Assembly: GCA_030522415.1 (NCBI GenBank)
Contig: CM060125.1
Span: forward strand, 3,282,901 to 3,346,900
Source of the DNA: Channallabes apus
Taxonomy: Eukaryota; Chordata; Actinopteri; Siluriformes; Clariidae
Length of the DNA: 64,000 nucleotides
Direction: 5' to 3'
Below are positions 1 through 11,400 of this stretch, piece by piece (positions within the stretch are counted from its first letter, which is position 1; each line of letters begins with the position of its first letter). Both the position numbers and the translations under genes were made by a program. Below the pieces are notes generated by a model. It made no database searches, was not told the DNA's origin, and saw only the letters and a program-made list of their open reading frames with translations.

Positions 1-76
1 GCTGTCAAACCTAATAAACATTCAAACTGACAAAGTTGTTTTCATTCTTTTGTCAACCTAGATGTACATTATACAG

Positions 77-480
77 TGGAACCTCTGATTGCGAGTAAAG
101 TGGTTTAATAAAGTAAAGATTTATGGAGTAAAGATTTTTAATAAATTTTAACTTGGAAAAGCAAGTTAAAAGTCTCCCCTGCTAGGTCTTAGTGCGCATC
201 TCTTACTCCGTGCACGCGTGTACTGCTTACTATAATACTTTTACTTTGTGTTTGTTAGTGCGTGTGTACAGCGCGCATGTACTGTTCCTTATAACACGAG
301 TGTGCTCGCGCGCACATGCGAGAGTGAAGCAGAAAAAGGATCATTAGAGAGGTTAAAGATCCATTTTCTCCCTCTCTGTCGTTGTACGTGTGCATAATTT
401 GAAACCATGCCCCTTCACACACACGCAATTGTCTTTCCCTAAACTGTTCTCTAAATTTGCGCGCACAAGCAAAAAGCTAA
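77..480. repeat. dispersed repeat, copy 1 (CAGTGGAACCT family)
   Basis: The segment begins CAGTGGAACCTCTGATTGCG and shares several blocks with a second copy at 32060-32470: the start, a CGCGCATGTACTGTT-type block, and a GTTAAAGATCCA block with a TCTCTGTC tail. I recognise it as a common fish interspersed repeat but cannot name the family. Boundaries are approximate. Confidence 0.55.
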
Positions 481-1139
481 TATAGTTGGATGGATGGATA
501 GATAGAGACAGAAACCTGCCTTCATGCCTGAGTGGTAGAGAGATCAGGTTTTTGTTAGGTTGTGCATCCATCTGTCCAAGATCTCATTAGATGCTACATG
601 TTTTTTATAAATTATGGGGTGATATCTCTGTAACCAGCAGATCAGTCACAGCGAGTGCAGACGTCTAAAATAGTCCTGAACCCCCTTCTAACACTGCTGA
701 CTTGTTGTTCATGCCCTGTTTCCTTCTATATATGGGTATATATTTGGAATGTAACCAAATACATCAATGAGAGGGAACAGATAAGGTGACTCAAAAGCTT
801 GCTAGAAAGCCTCACAGGGCATTTGATTGAGGCTAAAGATTGAACACAAAAATATTTTTAAAAATGTCCTTAAAGCGCAATTGATTTACACCATCCACAT
901 CATCACTGGAGTTTAAACTGGTCTGCTAGCTTGCTCTTAGTTTTGAAAAAAAACTAAATTTGTTAGAAAATGTCAGCGGGTACAAAATAAAAATAATGCA
1001 TGAAAATGTATTTAAAAGAAGAAGAAGAAGAAGGTTCTACGCAGAAGGAGGGCAAAAGGTTCTTCGCACATCTGTAATCAAGACCAATTATGAGGTGTAG
1101 AACAGAGACAGAATTCACATAGACTATATACACTGCACA

Positions 1140-1525
1140 ATATATCGCAAAATTATCGTTATCGCCATAATGGTATAAGCAATATCTGGATCGCAAAGAA
1201 GTGTGATAAATTAATTTGATGAGTGTACGGTTACATGTAAATAAAAAATTATGTTTGAAAGTAATTCATATTCTGTTGGCAGGTTTATAGTAACAGCAAA
1301 CCAGAAGTCAGAATATCTGCTGAGGGGTTTAAGTCATTCATAGTGTTTTGAAGTCTAAATATTTGCAACTTCCTTGACATATAGTTTTATATCTATAGCA
1401 GGTAACTATGTCAATTTTTTTTTTTTAAAATAGCCAATAAAAAAATGCATTTCTCTAGTGAAATGTTATATCACAAGAAATATCGTTATCGCGATATTCA
1501 ACAATATTCAAAAATCGCATGTTAT
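1140..1525 (-). mobile_element. fragment of a non-autonomous hAT element
   Basis: The reverse complement of this segment matches the left part of the element at 12098. The shared blocks include the TATCGTTATCGCGATA terminal repeats and a run of about 180 bp (1210-1375 against about 12300-12485). It is a truncated second copy in the opposite orientation. Confidence 0.7.
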
Positions 1526-2030
1526 ATCCTTTTATATATATATATAGAGGGAGAGAGAGAGCTCTTGGTATTTCATAAAAATCCTCATGAAAATCAATAG
1601 AGACAAATTTTATTTAAAATGTGTCAGCTAGGTGAACGTTTCAGTTTGCCTGAAAGAGAATGACAAAAACAAATACAGAAAGAAAGGATCCAGGTCTTTT
1701 CAAGCCTTCAAATATTGATTTTTTTTTTTTTTACCTTTCAGAGATTCCATTTAGGTTTTTGTGCTATTTTTAAAGGTCATTAATGGTAGCATGAAAGGTG
1801 CAAATGTAAAATGTGCAGAAGGATAACAGACTGAGAAACCGAGCAGGGTTTCACATAGACTTTGTTCACTAAATTCTGCACCAGACTAGGATTTATTTTT
1901 ATGATTGCATCTTGTCTGGTCTTTGTGCTGGGTAGAGCAATAACCTGTGGGCACGCATGAGTGTCTGGTAATTTAGTCAGGAACGTGACTGAGTGTATTT
2001 TGATGAACAATGTCTTACAGGTTCTCATTA

Positions 2031-2228
2031 GGGCTGCACCTAACAAATACTTTTATATCAATTAATCTACTGATTTTTTTTTCTGGTTAGTGTAATGATA
2101 TATTTTCACAGTTAATCTAGAGATAATTTTATGGTTGGATAAATATCTGGCTGGATATCCAGAACTTTGATGATTAATCTTTGAACCTTTCATTCAAGCA
2201 TTTCTCCATAAAAAAAAGTTTGTAATTG

Positions 2229-2266
<38 letters not shown>

Positions 2267-3306
2267 AGTGACAAGAATGAATAAGTCCAATGGCCATGTA
2301 GGTCGTGCATACACTAACAATTTATATACAGCTTAAAATCGACGACAACAACTATAATTTTGTTGTTGATTAGTTCATGACATCATTGCGCTTGACTCTT
2401 ACGTGCACTGAAGTGTAGGTGTTGGACTTACTGGAGTGAAGTGAGTAACAGGAGATGTTTTGCTTTATGAAGGTGTTTTCCATTGCACCAAGTGTGTGAA
2501 CATTTCACTCTTAAGCAAAACGGCCGCTGTATTCTGAGAGAAAGACTTTGTGCTGGAGGGTCGTGGCCTCTGTGTGAGGGAGTCAGTTTAGTGGAAAAAG
2601 ATTTACACCTGTGGAGAATTACTCAACATGTGTTGCTGTGAATCCGCACCCACACACACCCCAGAACGAGCACCCACAGCCTGCGAACGCATATTTATTT
2701 ATTTTTTATCTTTAAAAGTTCGTAATTCACATGTAAAATAAAATTTGATAAAAAATATATATATATATATATATATAATTAAAAACTTTGCACGCATCTT
2801 GATGAAAAAACCCACAAAATAACATTGGTGATATTGGTGATATTATATCAACTGCATTCCTCTCAGAAAGGCAATCATCACTCATTTTAACAAGTTATCT
2901 CTGTAGGAAGAAGCCATTTTAAACTTTAACTCTACCGCTTAAAGTGTATGTCCCCATAAACAATCTGTTTACAACTCCCAGACGATGCTACTCACCAACA
3001 CAGAGACTAAACTCACTCTAATACACGATTCAGTAGCTGTCCTATTGTTCTGAGGTCAATCGGAGAGAACCAGAGTGTTTTCTATTGAGATGCTCAAGCT
3101 GTGTGCGGGCTGTGGTGAGCGATTTTACTTTAACAAAGTGTGTTAAATGTCTCTTTAAAGAATAAACGCACATCAGGTTCGAATTTTAGGGAGACAGTCT
3201 CATACTCCATCACGCCGGAAAATAAACATCGCGGGTGCAGCGACACAACACAGAAGTCGACCTATTTAGGTAAATCAACATAATATTTGATGTCGATTGC
3301 AGCCAT
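2031..3306. mobile_element. possible degenerate hAT-like element
   Basis: The left end reads AGGGCTGCACCTAAC. The right end, near 3257-3306, read in reverse, begins GGCTGCAATCGACATC. These are imperfect terminal repeats of the AGGGCTGCA hAT type. The interior has no ORF. No clean target duplication was found, so the limits are tentative. Confidence 0.4.
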
Positions 3307-5555
3307 ATATATATATATCACGCAAAAACGCAATAATTAATTGGCAGTTAATAAAATGGCAATTTAATTCATAATCTAGGAAAGTCAGAAATGTCAAAGT
3401 AAGAAATTAACAAACCACCAGCAGGAGAAAGCATTAATCAGGTTTTTCTGTGCACAATCAGTTTTTACAGACGTTTAAAAAAAAAATTATAAAATAAATT
3501 TAAAAAAAAACAGCATGGTGCTGTGTGCTTAACCGTAACCAGAGAGACTAAAGCCGCACAGCAAGCACGAAGCACTGAAGAGCTCGGAGAACTGAATTTC
3601 AGAGGAAAGTTTTTAATACTCAAGAGTCTATGGTGCTTTAATTGATTTTCAAACCAGATGATTCAAAGCTCTCTCGCAGGTTGCTACATTCCAAGGTTTT
3701 CAACAGAAAGTCTGCAAAAATAAATGTATAAATAAATAAAATCTTCATCAAATTATATTATAAAACACTATAATGCACTGCTGGCTCAGCATTTGATTAG
3801 TCAAGTTAAACCTGGCTGCTTGGACCAGGAAGCGTAGCTGAAGTAGCACTTCTTACCTTAAAATGAGTTTGATGAGGCAATAAAAATCGATTCGATTATG
3901 TATCGTGAAATTTCTTCTTTTATTTTAGGGGGGGGGGGGCAATTGATTTATCCCCACATTGACTCCATAATCAATTTTTCAAATTGGGATTGACTCCAGG
4001 CTCCGCAAGACCCTGAACACAGGATAAAGTGGTATAGAAGATGACCGAGTGAGTTTGAGGGAGTAAAATGTTGCAGTTCTTCTATAATCCTGTAGGTCGT
4101 GACGCTTTAGACTAGTCACACAATGGCGGGGCAGCACAGCATCCCGTGTGGTAGAAGAAAAGTTTGCTTCAGAATTTTAACAAAATCTTTCAAAATATAT
4201 TTTGAATTGTGACTTTAATAAAATTGTGATGCTTGCAGAACTGCAATACAAATCTAATTGTAATAAATATTGTATCAGGTGATCTCTGGTGATTCCCATC
4301 CCTACTGTACACACACACACACACACACAAGCATCAGATCCATCAACATTCAGAACTTCCTGCTTGTTAACTCTAACACATTGACTCTACAGATCACTGA
4401 ACCGAACTCCACTCGTCAGGTGGCAAGACAGAAACACTCAAGCGTCCATGCCTGGAGAAGAGCCGACTGACTGACTCACTCCTCCAGACTCTTCTCAAAA
4501 AAAAAAAAAATCTTAAATGATTTCTCGCCATTATGTTGTTTGCAGCACCAACATCTTTAACACACACGTACCAACATCAGGTGAAAGCTCTGCAGTAAGC
4601 AGCACTAACTTCATTTCGTTTCGGGAGGTCACGCTCGCTGTCGGCTTTTTCGCTTCCGCTCGGCTCTGATGAGCGCGGCGTCTTATTAAATCTTAGCGTG
4701 CAGCGTTATCGCTCTCGCGCCTACTCGGTGGGGAAGAAGCGTCTAATATCCGTTTCATTTCATTTCACAAGTTTGTCAGGCTGATTTGCACAGCGGGCGA
4801 CGGCAACGTGAACCGCTCGGAGGACAGCTGGAATACGGCGAGGTTTTCATGGAAGAGCATTTACAAACTCATTAGCGCGACGCGGGCGGGTTCGTGAAAG
4901 GTTTAAGCTCGCGCTAATCCGTTCAGCTGCAGGTAAATCTTCGCTAAATCACTTCGCAAAGTTCATTAGCTTAGAGTTATGATTTGAGTTAAAACCACAG
5001 GGATGTTCGTTCGCTTTCTAATTAGTTTCATGTGGAACTTCTTTGGTGCAAAGTCGAATAATTGATGACAACCTGATGTCTCCGTTCGCTTAGAAAAATC
5101 CTTTCACATTCAATGTCAAGCGAGTGAAGTTAATCATGGGTAACCGACAACGCTTTTTTCCGTGGTCTTTATTAAATTTTTCCATCCAGGTCCACCAACA
5201 ACTCCTGCGTGCATTTAGGATATTATTACTACTCTTACCACTAACACGGTGAGCAAGTTATCGCGAGCATGCCACATAGGCATCATCTCTTCATCCTTAC
5301 AGATTCAAATTTGTTCATGCATTAGAAAAACTAAGGGCAGGTGTGTACGCGCGTTTTGTCCTCGACAGCCTCCAATAGCATGTGGCTACTTGTTGATGCA
5401 AGACGGTGAATAATCTTGACAAGAAATTACACACGGCTTCACATGACAGCTCTGGCACCGGTCGACGCTAACGTTCGAGATGTGATGCAACTCCGCGTAA
5501 ACGTGGGGAGAACGTGGATGAGGAGGGACACAATGCGAACAGGGAATGAGACACA

Positions 5556-5636
5556 CAGAGAGAGAGAGAGAGAGAGAGACTCCTGCTTTGTGCATCAACA
5601 AAAACAACACTGAACATCACCGCAATCAGTGAGGAG

Positions 5637-5681
<45 letters not shown>

Positions 5682-5846
5682 AGACTCCTGCTGCATGCAT
5701 CCACAATAACATCAATGAGCATCATTGTAAGAACAAAGAGAGAGAGATGGAAAGATGCACACGTACACAGCCTTCACTCATAAAACAGTAAACATGTGAG
5801 CTGCAATCAGTGACAGACAGATCCACTATAGAGAGAGAGAGAGAGA
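5556..5846. repeat. (GA)n microsatellite cluster downstream of tnks exon 3
   Basis: Three (GA)n tracts lie at about 5556-5580, 5639-5679 and 5830-5846. On the tnks transcript they read (CU)n and sit 40-330 nt after the exon 3 donor. Confidence 0.9.
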
Positions 5847-5888
5847 TGGACAGATGATGAAGGAGAGCAGTCGGCTGTGTCGACTCAC

Positions 5889-5984
5889 CGGTGAGCACGG
5901 CTTTGGCGGATGGCTCGGCCAGGTCCAGCGCTGATTTGCCGTCGGTGTTGCGGATGTTGGCGTCGGCACCGTGCTGGAGCAGGA
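5889..5984 (-). CDS. tnks: tankyrase 1, coding exon 3 (ankyrin repeats)
   Basis: This 96-bp exon encodes [20 protein letters not shown] and then a stretch ending AKAVLTG, the end of an ankyrin repeat and the link into the next ankyrin cluster. The acceptor is CTGCACAG (complement at 5985-5986) and the donor is ACCG|GTGAGT (complement at 5887-5888). The length is divisible by three and both junctions are phase 1, so skipping it would keep the frame. Dense (GA)n tracts, read as (CU)n in the pre-mRNA, lie on both sides. Exon 4 onward is beyond position 1. Confidence 0.93.
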
Positions 5985-6181
5985 CTGTGCAGGGGAAACA
6001 CAGACAGTAGCATAACTCAGGCAGGCACAGGCTCGAGCCCAGCGCTCTCCTCAACATCACGCTTACACACACGCACACACACATCGCACGGCACGCGGGC
6101 AACGGACGAGGCGACGCACCACGCGCTACGGTTAGGGCCAGCAGAAAAGCCCATGATACTCGAGCTCCAAGATATAAGAGC

Positions 6182-6191
<10 letters not shown>

Positions 6192-6236
<45 letters not shown>
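6192..6236. repeat. (GA)n microsatellite
   Basis: About 22 GA units. On the tnks transcript this is a (CU)n tract about 210 nt before exon 3. Confidence 0.95.
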
Positions 6237-6245
<9 letters not shown>

Positions 6246-6545
6246 GCTGGAGAAGACGACAAAGCGAGCCGATTCGCCGCTCACAGATTTTTAATCTCCC
6301 GCTGCCAAGTGAACAGCGCAACACAAACAGCATCCAGAGTCTCCAACTGCCTGCACTCCATCTCACTCACTCGCTCTCTATCGCTCTTATAAAAACAACA
6401 CGCACTCGCTCGCTCACACACACTCGCGCACCTCCTGCCTCCTCACCATCACTGCTAGTTAAAGGAAATTTCAACTGTACACGATGTTCCCTTTCACCCG
6501 AACCGTACGCCATCAGCCAAGACGTGTTTAATGTTTGCTTTGAAA

Positions 6546-6546
<1 letters not shown>

Positions 6547-6590
<44 letters not shown>
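6547..6590. repeat. (CA)n microsatellite
   Basis: About 20 CA units, read as (UG)n on the tnks pre-mRNA. Confidence 0.95.
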
Positions 6591-6591
<1 letters not shown>

Positions 6592-7625
6592 GCACATTCC
6601 TGGTCTACATCGCATAATAAAAAAATACTTATAAAATCAATAATCAGTATATTTAATATTAAAATATACACTTTTACATTAGATCAGACTGGGTGGGATG
6701 TTCTTTAACTGAACAGCTGTTTTTTTTGTTTTTATTACTGTGAAAAGACAAAGATAAAATGCACAGAAACGTTCACAAACTCAGACAAACATAAGACAAG
6801 AATTTTTTTCCTAGTTTTTTTCATTACTTGCGCTAAACATTTTCACGTATAAATGATCTTGCCCTCAGCGTGATAAATGAGGCCCGGTGTTTTCAGGGCA
6901 GAGAAAAACAACCTCTCCTTGATTATTTGCACTAAAGACTGTTTAGGGTGAGCATGGACGCGGTATTAAATCGATGCGTCTTCTGGGTCCGGGTCTAAGG
7001 CCGGAATATACGGCAGTCTGAAAAGCCCCGCACACGTGAAACCCGCTGCAGTCACGTCTCCAAATGGATCACGAGAGAGAAGCTTTTAAACTCAAACAAA
7101 ATCTCCCATCGATACGTTTACACAATAACCACAATAACTCACAGAGCGCTCGATTAGAAGGCCCGGGTGCCTTAGAAAGCCCATTTCATCATCAGTAACC
7201 CGAGGGCTGATGTATTAAAAGGTCACCTATTGTGCAAAATTCACTTTTTGATCATTGTGTACATGTACATGGGTCTAGTGTGTGTACATAGAGATAAAAT
7301 ACAAGAAAAAAATTTTCCTCCCCCCCACATTCTTGTTTGAACCTACTATGTGGCATCACAAAGAGGAAAATTTGCATAGATCCTCCTCCAACTCAAGAGA
7401 CAAGTGCTCTCTTCTTGCCTATACAAAAAACCCATCATTTAGGAAAGTATGGACACCATGGACGTTATCCCATTACAGTAGAAATGTTCCCTGAAGAATC
7501 CCTTAAGTCTTGTATGTGAGGGTTAAACGTTTCACATCAGACAAGTGTCTCAACTAGGGACAGTTCAACACTGCTATAGGCATAGCAATACCCTCCTCAT
7601 CATCAGGACACTCCTCCATCCAGGC

Positions 7626-8569
7626 TAGGGCTGGGCGATATGGCTGAAAACTGTATCGCGATATCGGTGTTTCATATCGGTCGATATCGATAATTATTGA
7701 TATTTTTTATGACCCATTTAAAATAAGGAGCAGGAGAAAAATATACTACATTTAAACATTTTTATTTTAAACTTAACCTTCCTCTGATCATAGTCCCCTC
7801 AGTTATTAAGACAGAAATGTCAACCATGGAAAACTCAAATAATTAAAATGTAAACATAAGTCTAAAGTCACAATGAACACTTAATTAAGTGCAATAATGT
7901 TAAGAGATAATTATCTCTTAATGAAAGAAAATGTAAGAAATGCATTTTCTGCTTTTGAAGAGGAATCCAGCAGACCAGCACGAGACAACGATATGCCGCA
8001 ATCAAACATGATACTGTTACATGATTGGAGTTAGCGTATTACTCCCTACGTTGCTAGGATACCAGAGAGCGAGTGCCTTTGTTAATGCAACTGTCACGAG
8101 CAACCGGAGGCGGACCAGAAGACTAGCAGTTAGCCCTTGTAGCGTGGACAGTAAACCCAAACGCGGAAATAGCGCGTACAGGCAGGATAGCCACGCGAGT
8201 AACTGTAAGAACTCCCTCACGAGTTTACACAATTAAACCCGCGCTCTAGCAACACACACTCAATCAGGAATTGGACCCAAAATGGTGAGTACTCACATAA
8301 GATTCGGCGAAGCGTCGGAAACGCCAGACTCAATGAATGAGTGATGTGAAGCGCCATCTTGTCTCCTTTTATGCTTCCTGAATCGCGACCGTACTACTTC
8401 CGGGTCCTAGTGCCGGTCGCGGCGCGAGTGCGCATGACAGCAACCAAACTAGCTTTGCGACCTCAGTTTTCTTCCGACAAAGAATAAGAATTATCGAACA
8501 CATTTTTTATTGATATCGATCATGTGTCTATTGTGATACATATCGTTATCGTTTTATCGCCCAGCCCTA
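7626..8569. mobile_element. non-autonomous hAT element, 944 bp
   Basis: It begins TAGGGCTGGGCGATAT and ends ATCGCCCAGCCCTA, giving inverted termini. The flanking 8-mers ATCCAGGC (7618-7625) and ATCAAGGC (8570-8577) match at 7 of 8 positions, as expected for a hAT target duplication. It lacks a transposase. Its interior (about 8100-8450) is related, in reverse, to the interior of the element at 12098 (about 12610-12900). Confidence 0.85.
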
Positions 8570-8594
8570 ATCAAGGCTACAGCTAACGACCAGA

Positions 8595-8690
8595 GAGGGC
8601 AAAGGAAACACATGATGCCAACTAACCACATCTTTTTCCAACTGCTAGCTGACGCACCATAGGAGTGGTGTGTAACAGTAATGTAGCAGT
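8595..8690 (-). repeat. SINE fragment (family of 14803-15152)
   Basis: Short remnant with the CACATGATGCCAACTAACCA and CTGACGCACCATAGGAGTGG blocks, which match the middle of the SINE at 14803-15152. Confidence 0.5.
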
Positions 8691-8708
8691 CACATTCACT
8701 GACCACAA

Positions 8709-8870
8709 ACAGACTACAGGTAGTCCTCAACTTACAAACTAGTTCCGTTCTGGGAGAACGATCATAAGTCGGATTTGTTCCTAAATCTGACAGAGTGAGT
8801 CTCGTACGCATTTGACACGAATTAACAATGTCAAGTATACTGTCTGAACGGAGACCGACATGTACAGTTC
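8709..8870. repeat. dispersed repeat fragment (ACAGGTAGTCCTCAACTTAC)
   Basis: The segment begins with a known type of fish repeat terminus (AGGTAGTCCTCAACTTACAA, then GTTCCGTTCTGGGAG, then ATAAGTCGGATT). Only the terminal part is present. The family is unassigned. Confidence 0.45.
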
Positions 8871-9989
8871 TCATTGGGATATAACTCAGATTTAATAAAT
8901 TTCAGTGGTTAATTAAACCTAACTCATTGATTCCAGCTGTTACACACAGACTCTGAGATCAGATCAACAGCTACAGAGAACTATACTAGAACTATGTCAA
9001 GACTGAGCAATAAAACCTTAAGCAATAAGTTCTATACTATAAACGATGTATTTCATTTTGAACTACCTAACAAACTCTGACATTTACCATGTGGTGATAA
9101 AAAAAAAATATATAATGATATAAACTAACAGATGTGATGGTGAATCGCTGTAGTTGGCCGAGCGTCCAAAAGCACAGGTGCTCTTTATTTATTTATTTTT
9201 ATTCATTTATTACTCTCAACATTCAGTTTTTTTCGATTACTTTTAAGTTGTTCACTTTAAGGGTTCTAAAATAATGATGCTATGAATTGCGTGAGAGAAC
9301 CATGATCTCAATTCCCATGAAGGAAAATCCCAATTCACATTTTAGCAAGAATCGTGCACCCTTTGGGCCAAGCCCTCGGCCTTCCTCACTCCTGAAGTTC
9401 AGTTCTTACCCTGAACTTGATAATCTTCATACAAACAGAATCACCTGCGAGTGTCCTCCGTGCAGGGACACTTCGGAGTCAAACGTATTCAGGTGTGTCC
9501 GACTTTCTCAGACGTTAACCGAGTAGCGTGAACAGCTCTGAAACTTGTACGTAAACTTGTATATAAAATATTTATTTATTTTTTAAATAAAGCGGACTCA
9601 TTACTCTTCCCCCAGAAATGCCCCCGAAATCCATTTATTATTCTTCCGCCTAAAACTTTGGACCGTTTCGTGCGGCTCGATCGGGAATGGTGTGCCATCA
9701 CCTTTGGTGGGGATTCATCGCACGGTTTCCCCACAGATCCCCGAAAACTGCACCAAAATGTCCCGTACACCAAAAGCCAGCATTAGCTATGACATCATAG
9801 TTCCGTCTATGATGCCACACACACATTAGAAGAGACCCGACAGCGGCATAGGCACACTTAAAATTTCTTCAGGAATTATTGCTCTCTAGTTATTATTAGT
9901 AGTATAAAGTTTTGCGGCATAAATATACACATACGCTATTTGTTAACTCATGGAGCGTTATCATGTATTTTGCCTGGCAAGCAAAATGA

Positions 9990-10760
9990 AGCGAGAGAAA
10001 AGAAGTCACTGATTATGGAGCAGAGGTGGACATTTATATGAGAGACAATCCGTCCTCTTTGGATATTCATGCTCTAGACTGGTGGAAAGCAAATGAACAG
10101 CGCTTGCCGAGACTGGCCATTCTAGCGCGGCGTTATCGCTGCATTCCCTGGGACACCTGTGCCATCTGAGAGGGTGTTTTCTGCCGCGGGTGTGTGGGTT
10201 GCGCTCCAGACTATCCCCACAGCACGGTGACATGTTTAGTTTTTAAATATATATATTAAAAAAAGTGACAGTTTGTGGTTTGATGCAGGCCTGCCTTTTT
10301 TTTTTTCCGAAAAAATGACCAAATACAAAGGGTGGGTTTGAAAAACTTTGCCTACCTGAGGCAAGCTTCAAAGGTATTTCAGCGTGTTTTCGTTTTGTAA
10401 TCTTACTTTGTTATTTAAGTAAAAAATATTTAGTGCAGTCCTATTTATTTTATTCCTTTTATTTAGAGTTCTTTGTTTTTCTCTGTTGTCGGAAACGCTG
10501 CAGGTGCGTGAAAATTTGACGATGTGTGGATCCAGATTCTGTTCTTGATATGTTCTGTGTGCTATTATTCGCACATGATAAAATAAAAACTGAAAAAAAA
10601 AATTAATTTAATTTAATTAATTTTATTTAATCAGACACTCCTCAGTTCTATTTTCATTTAATTCTAATTTAATATTCTAATCGGATCAGTTAACGGTTAA
10701 TGTTTGGATAACGAACGGCGGTAGTCGGTTGGGAAAATTAATCGAATTGTGCATCCCTAA
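9990..10760 (+). mobile_element. 5'-truncated hAT transposon relic
   Basis: It contains the hATC pseudogene at 10021-10240 and ends with a GTGCATCCCTA terminus typical of hAT elements. No left terminus was found, so the left limit is only where recognisable sequence starts. Confidence 0.6.
10021..10240 (+). pseudogene. hAT transposase C-terminal fragment (hATC), frameshifted
   Basis: Plus-strand translation gives a stretch ending DWWKANEQRLPRLAILARRY and then, after a one-base frame change near 10145-10148, PGTPVPSERVFSAAG. This is the conserved hATC dimerisation block of hAT transposases (WW...N...P.L..LA..Y...P.T.VPSERVFS.AG). The frameshift and missing N-terminus make it a dead relic. About 500 bp further on, TTGTGCATCCCTAA (about 10747-10760) looks like the element's right terminal repeat. 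Confidence 0.85.
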
Positions 10761-10974
10761 ATTATACAGTATTAAAAACAAGCTAAATTTGTACCATATC
10801 TCCTGAGGATCTCCAGGAGAGACGGCCTTCACTGTAATTTAACATTTCCTCCACATTTTCTTCCCTCATTACTCTTTTTGTTTCCACACAAAAAATAACG
10901 ACAAATAAAGCGCGCAACTGGATACCAAGCGTACGAACCTAGGACTTTCCTGACTCACCTGCCACTGGATGGCG

Positions 10975-11400
10975 CCACTGCATTAGGACTCGAGACAAGA
11001 CAGGAATGAAGTCCTGAGACTGGCAGGGTAGTGATCAGAAGAACAACCTTGTCTTCATAGGAAGTTATGGTAGATAACCCTGATCCACCATCCCAAAGGA
11101 TCCCTACTTTCAGCTTCCTGGGTACAAACGTCGCCCATCGTGATCTCTCCTGGACCACAAACGCCACAGAATCAGTCAAAAAGGAACAGCATCCAGACTA
11201 CTTCCTGAAGATGCTCAGGAAGGAACGTGTCCCACTACCTCCGCTACTTATACTACTGTATAGAACAGCAGCTGCTTGGCACAGCCTTCAGAGGGTCATC
11301 ACCACTCACCAAAAAGCATCAGCTGCTCACTACCCTCTCCCTGATGGAGTTATTCAGCTCTCTCCGACACAGGAAGTGGAAGAGCACAAAGAACACAAAG
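10975..11400 (+). mobile_element. L2-clade LINE fragment
   Basis: Plus-strand translation gives FSFLGTNVAHRDLSWTTNAT and a downstream AAAWHSLQRVIT block. These correspond to the region after the reverse transcriptase palm in L2/CR1 elements ([15 protein letters not shown] in the large copy at 21866-24945). It is 5' truncated, with internal damage, and lies in tnks intron 2. Confidence 0.7.

Larger units (their letters stand above)
1..5888 (-). other. tnks: tnks intron 3 (partial)
   Basis: This region follows the tnks exon 3 donor. No exon of tnks or of any other gene is recognisable in it. It holds repeat fragments (near 77-480, 1140-1525 and 2031-3306), AT-rich runs, a (TA)n run near 2235-2262, and (GA)n tracts from 5556. 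A GC-richer non-repetitive stretch at about 4600-4930 contains no convincing ORF. Confidence 0.8.

Noticed and set aside
5722..6366. A 214-codon minus-strand open frame rich in Ser/Leu
   Set aside because: Its middle is tnks exon 3. The rest is translation of (GA)n/(CA)n repeats across the splice sites, so it is not a separate gene.
8021..8236. Overlapping 71-codon frames on both strands
   Set aside because: They lie inside the hAT MITE at 7626-8569 and have no transposase or host-protein similarity.
9576..9780. Conserved-looking GC-rich block with a 65-codon minus-strand frame
   Set aside because: The TTCTTCCGCCTAAAACTTTG-type sequence resembles a fish repeat end, but I could not identify its family or partner terminus, so it was not listed.
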